From positions 1-64,000 of the forward strand of contig NZ_JAAUWV010000005.1 of NCBI RefSeq assembly GCF_014694405.1: a stretch of 64,000 bases of DNA. Direction: 5' to 3'. This document shows positions 9,109 through 18,455 of the stretch, one piece after another. The DNA comes from Pseudoalteromonas sp. S16_S37 (GTDB lineage: Bacteria > Pseudomonadota > Gammaproteobacteria > Enterobacterales > Alteromonadaceae). Position 1 is the first letter of the stretch. Each line of letters opens with the position of its first letter. Made by a program: the position numbers and the translations under genes. The notes beneath the pieces are model-generated. The model had not been told where the DNA came from. It did not search any database and saw only the letters and a program-made list of their open reading frames with translations.

Positions 9109-11900
9109 TAAAAGTTTACCTCTTCTTTTGGCGCATCTGCGGTTACTTTACCCAAACTCGCTAATATCATTAATGTTGCACCAACAACCGTTATATAAAC
9201 GCCTAAATCAAATACCAATGCACTAGCCAATTCAATTTTGCCTATGACAGGTATATCAAAATAGTCAAACCACGATGTTAAGAATGGTCTATCGAATATC
9301 CAGCTACCGACACCTGTTAGCAGAGCAATGGCAATGCCAAAGGCAATAATTTTACGATAGTTTATCGTTAGTCGCTCAGCTATCCAGTGAGAACCATGCG
9401 CTATGTATTGCAAAATAAAAGCGATTGCCGTTACCAAACCGGCGATAAAACCACCACCAGGAAGATTATGACCACGTAAGAAAATATAAAATGAAACCAG
9501 CAATGCCAGTGGTAGTAAACTTTGTGAAATACTTGCAAGGAGCAATGGGTAACGTTCTTTCGCCCATGGACGCCCTTCGCTATCGCTTGCAGGCATAAAC
9601 AATGGCAAGTTAATAAGTAACTTATAAATACCCAGTGCAGCGATACCCAGAACTGTTATTTCGCCAAGCGTATCAAAACCACGGAAGTCGACTAAGATCA
9701 CGTTCACCACATTAGTACCACCGCCACCAGTTTTTGCATTTGCTATAAAGAATTCCGAAATTGAATTCAGTGGTCTTGTTATCATCGCATAACAGATACT
9801 ACCTACAACCACACCAATAGCAGACGAAATACCAATGTCACGCAACACTCTGATTGAACTAGATTCCTTCGGTGTTCTTTGTGGTAAGAAAAATAGCGCT
9901 AACATCAGTAAGATGATAGTCACTACCTCAACGGTCAACTGTGTCAGTGCTAAATCTGGCGCCGAGAAACGCGTAAAGGCAACCGATACCATCAGACCTA
10001 CCACTGATAACATCAACAATGAGACCATACGCATATGGTGCCAAATCACAGTACCAATCGCACCTATCATCAAAAGTGCTGCGCCAATACCATTGTGAAT
10101 ATCAACTTCCGTCGGTTTTTTACCCCCCACTAGTTGGGCCATTTCAAACAACGGCCACCCAGCACTGATAAGCACTACAATAAACATCAGCATCAGATAA
10201 CGCTGCAATGATCCATTTTCTATCGCTGTTATTTTGTGTTGACTCCACTTCACTATGCCATACACCGTGTTATCAAACACTTTTTTAGCATTCAACGGTG
10301 GCAATGAAGCCTGAAATTGAAATAAATAGCGTCGCTGGGTGTAAATAAATAAGCCACCACACACCGCAATCCCACTCATTAGCAAAGGTAAATTAAATCC
10401 GTGCCAAATAGATATCTGAAATTCCGGTGGTTGCGTCCCTAATACGGCTGACGACGCCGCATTGAGGATTCCATCAATAACTAAATTCGGGAACATCCCA
10501 ACGACTAAGCATATTGCCACTAGGATCTCGATAGGAACACGCATATATCTTGGAGGCTCATGAGGCTCTTTGGGCAATCCAATAGGGTCACCGTTAAAGA
10601 ATACATCATGGATAAACCTTGCTGAATAAGCCACAGAGAAGGCACCTGCGATAGTTGCTAATACGGGGATCAACCAAGACATAGAACCAAGCAGCTGCTG
10701 ATACAGGGTTTCCGCAAAAAACATTTCTTTTGATAAGAAACCATTAAGCAATGGTACGCCGGCCATTGCGGCAGCCGCTACCATCGCGAGAGTTGCTGTA
10801 TAAGGCATAAATCGCCACATGCCGTTTAACTTTCGCATATCTCTCGTACCAGTTTCATGATCAATGATACCAGTTGCCATAAACAGCGACGCCTTAAAAG
10901 TTGCGTGGTTTATTATGTGAAAAATAGCGGCAACCGTAGCAAGTTCGGTATCAAGTCCCAGTAACAAAGTAATCAAGCCCAAATGGCTAATCGTTGAGTA
11001 AGCTAATAAACCTTTTAAATCATGTTTAAATAAAGCGACATAAGCGGCAAACAATAGTGTTGTTAATCCCGTTAAACCGACCAGTACAAACCATAAGTCG
11101 GTTCCTGCAAGTGCTGGGTAAAAACGAGCAAGCAAAAATATCCCCGCTTTTACCATAGTTGCGGAGTGTAAATAAGCACTTACCGGAGTTGGTGCAGCCA
11201 TCGCGTGAGGTAGCCAAAAATGAAAAGGAAACTGTGCTGATTTAGTGAAAGCACCAAGTAAAACTAAGACTAAAATGACTTCATACAAGTCATGAGCCTG
11301 AATTAGTGCTTTACTTTGTAATATAACATCTAGGTTATAGCTTCCCACCACATTGCCTAGTATCAATAAGCCAGCCAACAGAGCCAAACCACCGGCCCCC
11401 GTCACAGCCAATGCCATACGAGCACCTTTTCGCGCTTCCGATTTATGGCCCCAGTAGCTGATCAGTAAGAATGAGCTAATACTGGTAAGCTCCCAAAATA
11501 GCCATAACTGAAGCACATTGTTTGACATCACAATGCCAAGCATTGCCGTCATAAATAACATCAAGTATGAATAGAGCTTCGGCATAGAGTCTTTCTCACT
11601 CAAATAATAACGAGCATAGAAAATCACTAAAATACCAATGCCAAGTATCATAAATACAAATAGCAAAGCGAGCCCATCTAAACGAAAGGCAATTTCCAGA
11701 CCCAACAGCGGGATCCAAGTAGTACTTTCTCTTATTGTATCGCCAGCAAATACCGCAGGAGATAGATAAATCGCTAACGCAAGTGCTACAAGAGGGGCAA
11801 GCAGAGTCAACGCGGTTGATTTATTGCGTGACAAATTGCCCAAAAGTGAAGAAAAAATACTGCCGATAAAGGATAACAAGGGTATCCAAAGCAAAGTCAT
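9108..11900 (-). CDS. mrpA: Mrp antiporter fused subunit A/B
   Basis: A 930-aa fusion of MrpA and MrpB, the arrangement of group 2 mrp operons (six genes instead of seven; also PhaAB in rhizobia). Residues about 1-500 are the NuoL-like antiporter core, with [20 protein letters not shown] and the [18 protein letters not shown] region. About 560-770 is the MrpA-specific C-terminal part, and the last ~150 residues are the MrpB domain with the signature [18 protein letters not shown]. First gene of the operon. The complex exports Na+ in exchange for H+, serving pH and salt homeostasis, as expected for a marine bacterium. Confidence 0.95.
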   Translation of the reverse strand: MTLLWIPLLSFIGSIFSSLLGNLSRNKSTALTLLAPLVALALAIYLSPAVFAGDTIRESTTWIPLLGLEIAFRLDGLALLFVFMILGIGILVIFYARYYLSEKDSMPKLYSYLMLFMTAMLGIVMSNNVLQLWLFWELTSISSFLLISYWGHKSEARKGARMALAVTGAGGLALLAGLLILGNVVGSYNLDVILQSKALIQAHDLYEVILVLVLLGAFTKSAQFPFHFWLPHAMAAPTPVSAYLHSATMVKAGIFLLARFYPALAGTDLWFVLVGLTGLTTLLFAAYVALFKHDLKGLLAYSTISHLGLITLLLGLDTELATVAAIFHIINHATFKASLFMATGIIDHETGTRDMRKLNGMWRFMPYTATLAMVAAAAMAGVPLLNGFLSKEMFFAETLYQQLLGSMSWLIPVLATIAGAFSVAYSARFIHDVFFNGDPIGLPKEPHEPPRYMRVPIEILVAICLVVGMFPNLVIDGILNAASSAVLGTQPPEFQISIWHGFNLPLLMSGIAVCGGLFIYTQRRYLFQFQASLPPLNAKKVFDNTVYGIVKWSQHKITAIENGSLQRYLMLMFIVVLISAGWPLFEMAQLVGGKKPTEVDIHNGIGAALLMIGAIGTVIWHHMRMVSLLMLSVVGLMVSVAFTRFSAPDLALTQLTVEVVTIILLMLALFFLPQRTPKESSSIRVLRDIGISSAIGVVVGSICYAMITRPLNSISEFFIANAKTGGGGTNVVNVILVDFRGFDTLGEITVLGIAALGIYKLLINLPLFMPASDSEGRPWAKERYPLLLASISQSLLPLALLVSFYIFLRGHNLPGGGFIAGLVTAIAFILQYIAHGSHWIAERLTINYRKIIAFGIAIALLTGVGSWIFDRPFLTSWFDYFDIPVIGKIELASALVFDLGVYITVVGATLMILASLGKVTADAPKEEVNF

Positions 11901-11976
11901 AGATTAAACCTTTTTGTTTCAGCGTCGTAAGCACACGACATACACTGATTGGTTGCACTCTAACATGATTTTAGTC

Positions 11977-12005
11977 ATTCTAAATTACATACTTTGAGCA
12001 CACAA
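11977..12005 (-). promoter_or_regulatory. candidate mrp operon promoter
   Basis: Minus strand: TTGTGT (12000-12005), 17-base spacer, TAGAAT (11977-11982), about 77 bases before mrpAB. The match is moderate and unconfirmed; it is the best candidate in the 11901-12124 gap. Confidence 0.35.
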
Positions 12006-12124
12006 AACTCTCCCAGTTATACTGTATTAGTGTTTGAGTTGTCTATAGTTATACAGTCTGGCTGATGTCATTTTAGACAACTTTAACAAACAATTCAGAT
12101 TAAATTCATATCTCGCTTGCACTC

Positions 12125-13288
12125 TCATTCAACGTCGCCCCTTTTTGGATTTGTTTTCCAGTTAAAAAATATAGGTAACTGGTAACGCCTTGAGTTAATA
12201 GCATTTTGCCAAAGCTGTCGATATTTATGCGATAAAGGTAGCTCTTGGTACTGCATAATGCTCCAATGTTCACTCGGTTTGTAGGCAGTAAGCGCTCCAT
12301 CTCTACACGTTTTGCTTTCATACCACCCCTGAACTGGGGGAGATTGCGCAACAATCAAGTTTGGGGCGTAATGCCCCTCCCTTTGACATAACCACTGAGC
12401 TTTTTCAGGTGCGACTGCATACTCATCTTCAAACCCGCTAAAATGCATTAGTTCATGCAAAAATACTTGATAATCGCTACTTAAAGTCAACGTCATCATG
12501 CCGTTAGTTACGTTTGCAAGCCCACTTTTGGTCATGACAATGACATAGTCGATATTACCCAAAAACGCCTTATACTGCTCTATCAAACCATCGGCATTAC
12601 ATCTGGCAAACTGTGTCGGCTCTATTTCACATGCCATAATGTCGCCAATATAAAATACCTCTGTAAAACAGTAGCTATTTTCTTCTGGCTCTGGTTTTTT
12701 TAGATATTGCGCCTTTAAAGCATTGAGTTTAATCACGCCTCTATAGTGATCACTTACCAATAGCACGCGGTTCTTACATAGCCCTGAAAACTGCACTTCA
12801 TCAGTTAAAATGTTAAGCCCCCATCTTGTCAATGACTCTCGAGGAAGAGCTTGCGGCAAAGTGCCTCGCTCACTATCCAGTAACACTGATAAGTGTCTGG
12901 GTAGAGAGTACATATCTTGTATTCTTTGCAGCTCATCAAACGCATCATGCTTTACAAACGCTTGCGCTAGACGCTCGCGTTGCTGCTCCATTGCATCGAG
13001 ATAATATTTTTGCCAATACAATCTACTCTCATCAAAGCGCTGTCGTTTAGTAAGTCGTATTGCCCATTCAAACTTAACTTTGGCATCATCTAAAACCAGC
13101 AGAGCGCGTATAACATTTGTAGGCAGTGTGGATAGGTTTATTCTACTTTCTATCAAGTAATAAACTTGTGGGGTTTGTATCAACAACGCATTGCGCGCAG
13201 ATTGTTCATTTAAACGCGGTTGATGATGGCTTTGTACCATCATCAATAGCAAAAAACAGCTAATTACAAAGTACTTAACCGGCCTCAT
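12125..13288 (-). CDS. putative secreted zinc metallopeptidase
   Basis: A 387-aa protein with an N-terminal hydrophobic segment (about 4-19) that may be a signal peptide or anchor. It contains HELMHFSGFEDEY at 278-290, an HExxH zinc motif followed by an acidic DEY triad, the form seen in M64 (IgA peptidase-like) metallopeptidases. H278, H282 and an acidic residue at 286-288 would be the metal ligands and E279 the base. An upstream helical region (about 60-130) is unassigned. The start overlaps nlpI by 14 bases, so the two are probably translationally coupled. Because NlpI is a protease adaptor in E. coli, a joint role in envelope proteolysis is an inference. Substrate unknown; no named family was recognised over the whole length. 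Confidence 0.65.
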   Translation of the reverse strand: MRPVKYFVISCFLLLMMVQSHHQPRLNEQSARNALLIQTPQVYYLIESRINLSTLPTNVIRALLVLDDAKVKFEWAIRLTKRQRFDESRLYWQKYYLDAMEQQRERLAQAFVKHDAFDELQRIQDMYSLPRHLSVLLDSERGTLPQALPRESLTRWGLNILTDEVQFSGLCKNRVLLVSDHYRGVIKLNALKAQYLKKPEPEENSYCFTEVFYIGDIMACEIEPTQFARCNADGLIEQYKAFLGNIDYVIVMTKSGLANVTNGMMTLTLSSDYQVFLHELMHFSGFEDEYAVAPEKAQWLCQREGHYAPNLIVAQSPPVQGWYESKTCRDGALTAYKPSEHWSIMQYQELPLSHKYRQLWQNAINSRRYQLPIFFNWKTNPKRGDVE

Positions 13289-14153
13289 CAGCTGCTAGTA
13301 AATCCAGTTCTAAACGAGCGTATTTATGCTCAACAAATTCATAAACATTAGTAGCAAGCACCAACTTAAAAAAGTCGATAGCTACTTGCTGCTCACCTCT
13401 AGCTTGGTACGATTTAGCAAGGTAAAAATAAGCTTCACATAGCCTCTCGGCGTATTCTTGCTGACTTGACACCCCTTCCCCGAGTTGCGACAGGAATTGC
13501 CCTTCAGTTATTTCACCAAGGTAGAGTTGAACCAGCTGGCTTGCCCATTCTTCGTAGTTCAAAGCTTGGCTATTTTCTTTGAGTTGCCTATCCGCCAGCT
13601 GCTTATTAACCTGCGATTGCGCTAAATATAGCCACATCACACGATAAGCATCTTGGGGGGAGCGCGCTAAGAACGCGGAAAAGTCCTGACTTGCTAAACG
13701 AGGACGCTCCCCATAGTAAAGCGCAATACCGCGATTTAAGTAAGCATATTCATGTTCTTCGTTTAACTCTAAAACTGTATCAAACATTTCGTAGGCTTGA
13801 CCGTACTCTTGAGAAAGCGTGTGATGGATACCCAAAAAATTATACACTTCTGCCAAGTCTGGTTTCATTTTCACTGCGCGATTAAAATCAATACGTGCCA
13901 AGGTGCTTAAACCTAAGCTGTCGTACAACATACCACGGTTATAATACAACTGAGCTTTTTGCTCTTCCTGCAAGTCACTTGCATTCAACAACTCTGAATA
14001 GCGAGCAATGGCAATCTCATTTCTAAAATTGGCAGCCAAAGGTATGCTTAAAGGCACATTCACAACATGCTGTACATTGGTGTTTGGGCTAGATTGGCAG
14101 CCAGTCAACCCCAGTATCACTAAGGGTAAAATAAATATGGATTTTAACGTCAT
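13275..14153 (-). CDS. nlpI: NlpI-like TPR lipoprotein
   Basis: A 292-aa lipoprotein: signal peptide with lipobox LGLTGC (lipidated C19, next residue Gln, predicting outer-membrane sorting), then TPR repeats (for example NRGMLYDSLGLSTLARIDFNRAV and the neighbouring copies up to about residue 150), and a C-terminal helical part. Length and position match E. coli NlpI (294 aa), which also follows pnp. In E. coli NlpI dimers act as adaptor for the Prc protease and scaffold murein hydrolases such as MepS. Separated from pnp by a terminator, but on the same strand. Confidence 0.9.
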   Translation of the reverse strand: MTLKSIFILPLVILGLTGCQSSPNTNVQHVVNVPLSIPLAANFRNEIAIARYSELLNASDLQEEQKAQLYYNRGMLYDSLGLSTLARIDFNRAVKMKPDLAEVYNFLGIHHTLSQEYGQAYEMFDTVLELNEEHEYAYLNRGIALYYGERPRLASQDFSAFLARSPQDAYRVMWLYLAQSQVNKQLADRQLKENSQALNYEEWASQLVQLYLGEITEGQFLSQLGEGVSSQQEYAERLCEAYFYLAKSYQARGEQQVAIDFFKLVLATNVYEFVEHKYARLELDLLAADEAG

Positions 14154-14201
14154 ATCCTTCCTAATTGTCGCTTAACTGCGCGGTTAGGGTCATTAAAACA
14201 C

Positions 14202-14228
14202 AAAAAAGGGGGCCATACAGCCCCCTTT
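14202..14228 (-). terminator. pnp terminator
   Basis: Nine-base arms AAAGGGGGC (14205-14213) and GCCCCCTTT (14220-14228) with a six-base loop; on the minus strand followed by TTTTTTG. It lies 30 bases after the pnp stop and before nlpI. Confidence 0.88.
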
Positions 14229-14257
14229 CGTTACTAACTTGGTTTATTCACACAATG

Positions 14258-16384
14258 TTATTCTGCTGGCGCTTCAGGCGCTTGCTCTGCAGACTGTTCT
14301 TGTGCTTCTTTAATGCTCAAGCGCACACGGCCCTGACGGTCAACTTCAAGTACTTTAACTTTAACTTCTTGACCTACCGTTAAGTGATCTGCCACGTTAT
14401 TAACGCGCTCAGCACTGATCTGAGAAATGTGTACTAAGCCATCTTTACCTGGTAGCACATTTACAAATGCACCAAAATCAACGATACGTACAACTTTACC
14501 ATTGTAGATAGTACCTACTTCAAGCTCGGCTGTTAGAGCTTCAATGCGTGCAATCGCATCTTTAGCACTCATGCCGTCAGTTGCAGCGATCTTAATTGTA
14601 CCGTCGTCTTCGATCTCAATTGTTGTGCCAGTTTCTTCAGTTAACTGACGAATAGTTGCACCGCCTTTACCAATAACTTCCGCGATTTTCTTCGGTGGAA
14701 TGTTCATCGTGTAAATACGAGGAGCAAATTCTGATAGCTCTTCAGATGGTGCTGAGATAGCTTCATCCATTACAGAAAGGATGTGTAAACGTGCAGCTTT
14801 TGCTTGCTTAAGCGCAATCTGCATGATTTCTTTGTTGATACCTTCAATTTTGATATCCATTTGAAGTGCAGTCACACCTTCGCTTGTACCTGCTACTTTA
14901 AAGTCCATATCACCTAAGTGATCTTCATCACCTAAGATATCTGAAAGAACCACAAAGTTCTCATCTTCTTTAACAAGACCCATAGCAATACCTGCTACAG
15001 ACGCTTTGATAGGAACACCTGCGTTCATAAGCGCTAATGACGTACCACATACTGAAGCCATTGACGATGAACCATTTGATTCTGTGATTTCAGACACAAC
15101 ACGAATTGAGTACGGGAATTCTGCCAAAGTAGGCAATACCGCTTGAACACCACGCTTAGCAAGGTTACCGTGACCGATTTCACGACGCTTAGGAGAACCA
15201 ATAAAGCCCGTCTCACCTACACAGTAAGGAGGGAAGTTATAGTTCAACATAAAGTGGTTCTTATGAGTACCTGTTAAGTCATCGATCATTTGTGAATCGC
15301 GTTCAGTACCTAATGTAGCGGTAACTAGAGCCTGCGTCTCACCACGAGTGAAGATAGCTGAGCCGTGAGTACGTGGCAATACACCCGTCATCACATCTAA
15401 TGCACGAACCATGTCTCGTTCACGGCCATCGATACGCTTCTCACCTGCGATGATGCGACCACGTACGATTTTCTTCTCTAATGAACCAAATAGCTTTGAC
15501 ACTTCTTGTGTATCAAGTACTTCGCCTTCAGCAAGCTCAGCTGTTAAAGCTGCAACTACCGCTTCTTTTGCAACTGTTAGTTCTTTTTTACGCGCCACTT
15601 TGTCAGTAATGCGGTAAGCTTCGCCGACTTTATCAGATGCAAGTTCTGCAATCTTATCTGCAAGTGACACGTTTTTCTCTGGCGCAGACCATTCCCATGT
15701 AGGCTTACCGGCTTGTGCCTTAAACTCTTCAACCGCTTTGATGATTGCTTGAGATTGCTCGTGACCGTATACAACCGCACCTAACATTTCTTCTTCAGAA
15801 AGCACTTGAGCTTCTGACTCAACCATAAGTACAGCGTTTCCTGTACCAGCTACAACTAGGTCTAGTTTACTTTCTTCAAGCTCTTTAAGCGTTGGGTTAA
15901 GTACGTATTGACCATCGATGTAACCTACGCGAGCTGCACCAATAGGACCATTAAATGGAATACCTGAGATAGCAAGCGCAGCCGAAGTACCGATCATAGC
16001 TACCATATCTGGTTGGATTTCAGGGTTCACTGAAACAACTGTCGCGATAACTTGTACTTCGTTTACGAAACCATCAGGGAATAAAGGACGGATTGGGCGG
16101 TCAATAAGACGTGCGATAAGTGTTTCGCCATCGTTTGGACGACCTTCACGCTTTAAGAAACCACCAGGAATACGACCTGCAGCGTACATACGCTCTTGAT
16201 AGTTTACCGTTAGTGGGAAGAAGTCTTGACCTGGTACTGCATCACGCTTACCAACTACAGTCACAAGTACTGATGTATCGCCAATGCTAGCTAGTACAGC
16301 GCCGTCTGCTTGACGAGCGATTGCACCTGTTTCTAGAGTCACAGTATGTTGACCTAGTTGAAATTCTTTAATAATTGCTTGCAC
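14258..16384 (-). CDS. pnp: polynucleotide phosphorylase
   Basis: A 708-aa 3'-5' exoribonuclease of the degradosome. Two RNase PH-like domains (about 1-215 and 310-545) flank a helical domain. KH domain (about 550-615, with [17 protein letters not shown]) and S1 domain (about 620-690, [20 protein letters not shown]) follow. The start is taken as GTG at 16384 because the family begins with (M)QAIIKEF and GAAGGA lies nine bases upstream; the longer ATG reading adds 13 hydrophobic residues with no homologue. The leader holds a long RNase III-type stem. Follows rpsO as in E. coli. Confidence 0.97.
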   Translation of the reverse strand: MQAIIKEFQLGQHTVTLETGAIARQADGAVLASIGDTSVLVTVVGKRDAVPGQDFFPLTVNYQERMYAAGRIPGGFLKREGRPNDGETLIARLIDRPIRPLFPDGFVNEVQVIATVVSVNPEIQPDMVAMIGTSAALAISGIPFNGPIGAARVGYIDGQYVLNPTLKELEESKLDLVVAGTGNAVLMVESEAQVLSEEEMLGAVVYGHEQSQAIIKAVEEFKAQAGKPTWEWSAPEKNVSLADKIAELASDKVGEAYRITDKVARKKELTVAKEAVVAALTAELAEGEVLDTQEVSKLFGSLEKKIVRGRIIAGEKRIDGRERDMVRALDVMTGVLPRTHGSAIFTRGETQALVTATLGTERDSQMIDDLTGTHKNHFMLNYNFPPYCVGETGFIGSPKRREIGHGNLAKRGVQAVLPTLAEFPYSIRVVSEITESNGSSSMASVCGTSLALMNAGVPIKASVAGIAMGLVKEDENFVVLSDILGDEDHLGDMDFKVAGTSEGVTALQMDIKIEGINKEIMQIALKQAKAARLHILSVMDEAISAPSEELSEFAPRIYTMNIPPKKIAEVIGKGGATIRQLTEETGTTIEIEDDGTIKIAATDGMSAKDAIARIEALTAELEVGTIYNGKVVRIVDFGAFVNVLPGKDGLVHISQISAERVNNVADHLTVGQEVKVKVLEVDRQGRVRLSIKEAQEQSAEQAPEAPAE

Positions 16385-16413
16385 AAATATTTCCTTCAAA
16401 AAACAAAATATAA

Positions 16414-16493
16414 ACGCCAACAACTACCAATCACAGTCTTAAGGCGACTCTTGAATCACCTTAAGCACTACAATTGGCAAATGAAGTCGGCGT
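16414..16493 (-). promoter_or_regulatory. pnp leader stem-loop (probable RNase III site)
   Basis: The transcribed minus strand forms an almost unbroken 21-pair stem between 16427-16447 and 16456-16477 (one bulged G, a few G-U pairs) with an eight-base loop, closed further out by ACGCC/GGCGT (16414-16418 with 16489-16493). In E. coli the pnp leader stem is cut by RNase III and then used by PNPase to repress its own synthesis. Position between the rpsO terminator and the pnp start is the same. Function here is inferred from structure and context. Confidence 0.75.
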
Positions 16494-16542
16494 AATTTCG
16501 GCCCTATGCCGAAGTAGCTTAGTATACTTGGACATCAGCCAC

Positions 16543-16571
16543 AAAAAAAGGGGCGATTAAGCCCCTTTTTT
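16543..16571 (-). terminator. rpsO terminator
   Basis: GGGGC (16550-16554) and GCCCC (16561-16565), extended by seven A and six T residues, with a GATTAA loop. It lies between rpsO and pnp, as the partly read-through terminator t1 does in E. coli. Confidence 0.88.
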
Positions 16572-16608
16572 CCTATGTTGACTAAAAAGCCAACAAGTAA
16601 TCAAATTA

Positions 16609-16878
16609 TTAGCGACGTAGGCCAAGTTCTTTGATTAGTGCTGAGTAACGCTCAACGCTCTTACCTTTAAGGTAGTCAAGCAAGTTACGACGTTGGCTAA
16701 CTTTACGAAGCAGACCACGACGTGAGTGGAAGTCATGCTTGTGATCAGCAAAGTGACCTTGTAACTTGTTGATGTCAGCAGTAAGAAGTGCAACTTGAAC
16801 TTCTGGTGAACCAGTGTCGCCTTCAGCACGTGCGAATTTTGCTACGATTTCTGCTTTTTCTTGGTTGCTTAGTGACAT
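16609..16878 (-). CDS. rpsO: 30S ribosomal protein S15
   Basis: An 89-aa primary 16S rRNA-binding protein that nucleates the platform of the small subunit. The family pattern [17 protein letters not shown], the loop [10 protein letters not shown] and the C-terminal [13 protein letters not shown] are all present, and the length equals that of E. coli S15. A GGAG sequence precedes the ATG. It sits between truB and pnp in the conserved order, with its own candidate promoter and terminator. Confidence 0.98.
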   Translation of the reverse strand: MSLSNQEKAEIVAKFARAEGDTGSPEVQVALLTADINKLQGHFADHKHDFHSRRGLLRKVSQRRNLLDYLKGKSVERYSALIKELGLRR

Positions 16879-16951
16879 AATAACTCCAAAATAGAATTTA
16901 AATTATGCTTTAGCCGATCACTAATTCAGCCAAAGCGAGTAAGAGGCGCGC

Positions 16952-16980
16952 ATTGTATCAGCAAGTATTACCTGACGCTA
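16952..16980 (-). promoter_or_regulatory. candidate internal promoter for rpsO
   Basis: Minus strand: -10 TACAAT (16952-16957) followed by a GC-rich GCGCGCC discriminator typical of ribosomal protein promoters; the -35 at 17 bases (TAGCGT, 16975-16980) is weak. Located in the 109-base gap between truB and rpsO, where E. coli also has a promoter. Confidence 0.4.
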
Positions 16981-16987
16981 GTAAAAC

Positions 16988-17923
16988 TTATTGATTGGTC
17001 GCCAAGGCCCTTTTGGCTTTTAAATGGCCATCTGCATTTCTCTCGCCAATACCAATAAACTGACCATCAGCTACCACCTTAATGATACCGTCAGGTACTT
17101 GAGCACAGACAACCACTTGACCATGGCTAAATGCTTTACCTTGTTCTTGAGATATCTCGACAACCGGTAAATCAACCAAGGCCGTATCCATCGGCAGTAA
17201 TAACTCATCCAAGTAAGTCGATGGTTCAATACCTTCAGACTTAGCTTGTTGCAGTTTTTCTTCCAACTGCTCAATGGTCACCATTTTCTCGCTCGGATAA
17301 TGTCCGACTTTAGAGCGGTGCAACATGATCACATGCGCGCCACAGCCTAACTTCTCGCCAAGGTCATCAACGATGGTACGAATATAAGTGCCTTTAGAAA
17401 CATGTGCTGTCATTTGAATTTCTTCATTTTCAGCATCGTATTCGTCAAGGGTCAGGCTATATACGTTGATTTTACGACATTTGCGCGGTACTTCTTTGCC
17501 TTCACGCGCATATTTATATAGAGGTTGCCCCTGATATTTCAGCGCTGAATACATAGATGGATACTGATCAGATTCACCCAAAAAGCTGTTTACAGCGCTT
17601 TGCAATGTGTCTCTATCAATGTTGACAGATCGCGTTTGCACCACCTCACCATCGGAGTCAGAAGTGGTAGTACGCTCACCCAATTTGGCACGTACTACAT
17701 AGGTTTTATCCGTGTCTAACAAGAACTGTGTAAACTTGGTTGCTTCCCCAAAACAAATTGGCAACATACCCGTCGCTAATGGATCAAGCGCGCCGGTATG
17801 GCCTGCTTTTTGCGCAAAATAAAGACCTTTTGCTTGTTGCAGCGCCTTGTTAGACGAGATCCCTTGTGGCTTGTGCAACAGCACAATACCATCGACTGGA
17901 CGGCCTTTTGAACGTCTAGCCAT
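16988..17923 (-). CDS. truB: tRNA pseudouridine(55) synthase
   Basis: A 311-aa TruB enzyme that isomerises U55 in the T-loop of tRNAs. The catalytic segment [15 protein letters not shown] carries the essential Asp (about residue 47). The PUA-like C-terminal region ends in [17 protein letters not shown]. The ATG overlaps the rbfA stop by one base (TAATG). Length agrees with E. coli TruB (314 aa). Confidence 0.97.
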   Translation of the reverse strand: MARRSKGRPVDGIVLLHKPQGISSNKALQQAKGLYFAQKAGHTGALDPLATGMLPICFGEATKFTQFLLDTDKTYVVRAKLGERTTTSDSDGEVVQTRSVNIDRDTLQSAVNSFLGESDQYPSMYSALKYQGQPLYKYAREGKEVPRKCRKINVYSLTLDEYDAENEEIQMTAHVSKGTYIRTIVDDLGEKLGCGAHVIMLHRSKVGHYPSEKMVTIEQLEEKLQQAKSEGIEPSTYLDELLLPMDTALVDLPVVEISQEQGKAFSHGQVVVCAQVPDGIIKVVADGQFIGIGERNADGHLKAKRALATNQ

Positions 17924-18345
17924 TACTTTTTCTCATCTCCAGAAGGATTCTCAGACGAGTCCTCAGCTGACTCAGGGCCACGCTTTTTGTTGTCTTCTCG
18001 GATCACCGAGTCAACCAAGTTAGAAATACGCATACCTTCGAGCAATGAGTTGTCTACCACAAAGCGTAATTCTGGCATGATACGAGCGCGAATTCGCTTG
18101 CCAAGAACCGAACGAATATATCCCGTTGCATCGTTTAGAATAGCAACACTTTGCTTGGTCTTATCTTCATCCGTGGTATTAAGTACCGTGATAAAGATTT
18201 TCGCGTACGATAAATCCCGAGAAACCTCAACAGCTGATACTGTAACGAAGCCCAAGCGGGGGTCTTTAATTTCGCGTTGTAGAATAACAGCAATCTCTTT
18301 TTGGATTTGCTGAGCTACTCTGTCTGTGCGAGAAAATTCTCTCAT
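17923..18345 (-). CDS. rbfA: ribosome-binding factor A
   Basis: A 140-aa KH-fold 30S maturation factor, needed for 16S 5' end processing and growth in the cold. The pattern [37 protein letters not shown] is the family core in pieces; [18 protein letters not shown] follows. ATG at 18345 ([10 protein letters not shown]) is chosen because it aligns with E. coli RbfA; a GTG three codons earlier is possible. The tail is acidic and lysine-rich ([15 protein letters not shown]). Confidence 0.95.
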   Translation of the reverse strand: MREFSRTDRVAQQIQKEIAVILQREIKDPRLGFVTVSAVEVSRDLSYAKIFITVLNTTDEDKTKQSVAILNDATGYIRSVLGKRIRARIMPELRFVVDNSLLEGMRISNLVDSVIREDNKKRGPESAEDSSENPSGDEKK

Positions 18346-18409
18346 TTTCACCACTTATAAAATTAAAATATTGAAAAATAACAATAAATTATATTTAAAC
18401 ACAATAGAC

Positions 18410-18433
18410 AAATGGGGGCATTTGCCCCCATTT
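18410..18433 (-). terminator. intra-operon hairpin between infB and rbfA
   Basis: Perfect 11-base arms AAATGGGGGCA and TGCCCCCATTT (18410-18420 and 18423-18433) right after the infB stop codon. Only a short T-tract follows, so it is more likely an attenuator or mRNA-stabilising hairpin than a full terminator; rbfA has no evident promoter of its own in this gap. Confidence 0.6.
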
Positions 18434-18455
18434 AAATCACACTATCAGTTTAGAA

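Noticed and set aside
14385-16423. Longer ATG start for pnp at 16423
   Set aside because: It adds 13 hydrophobic residues with no family counterpart; the GTG at 16384 has a good Shine-Dalgarno and matches the family N-terminus.
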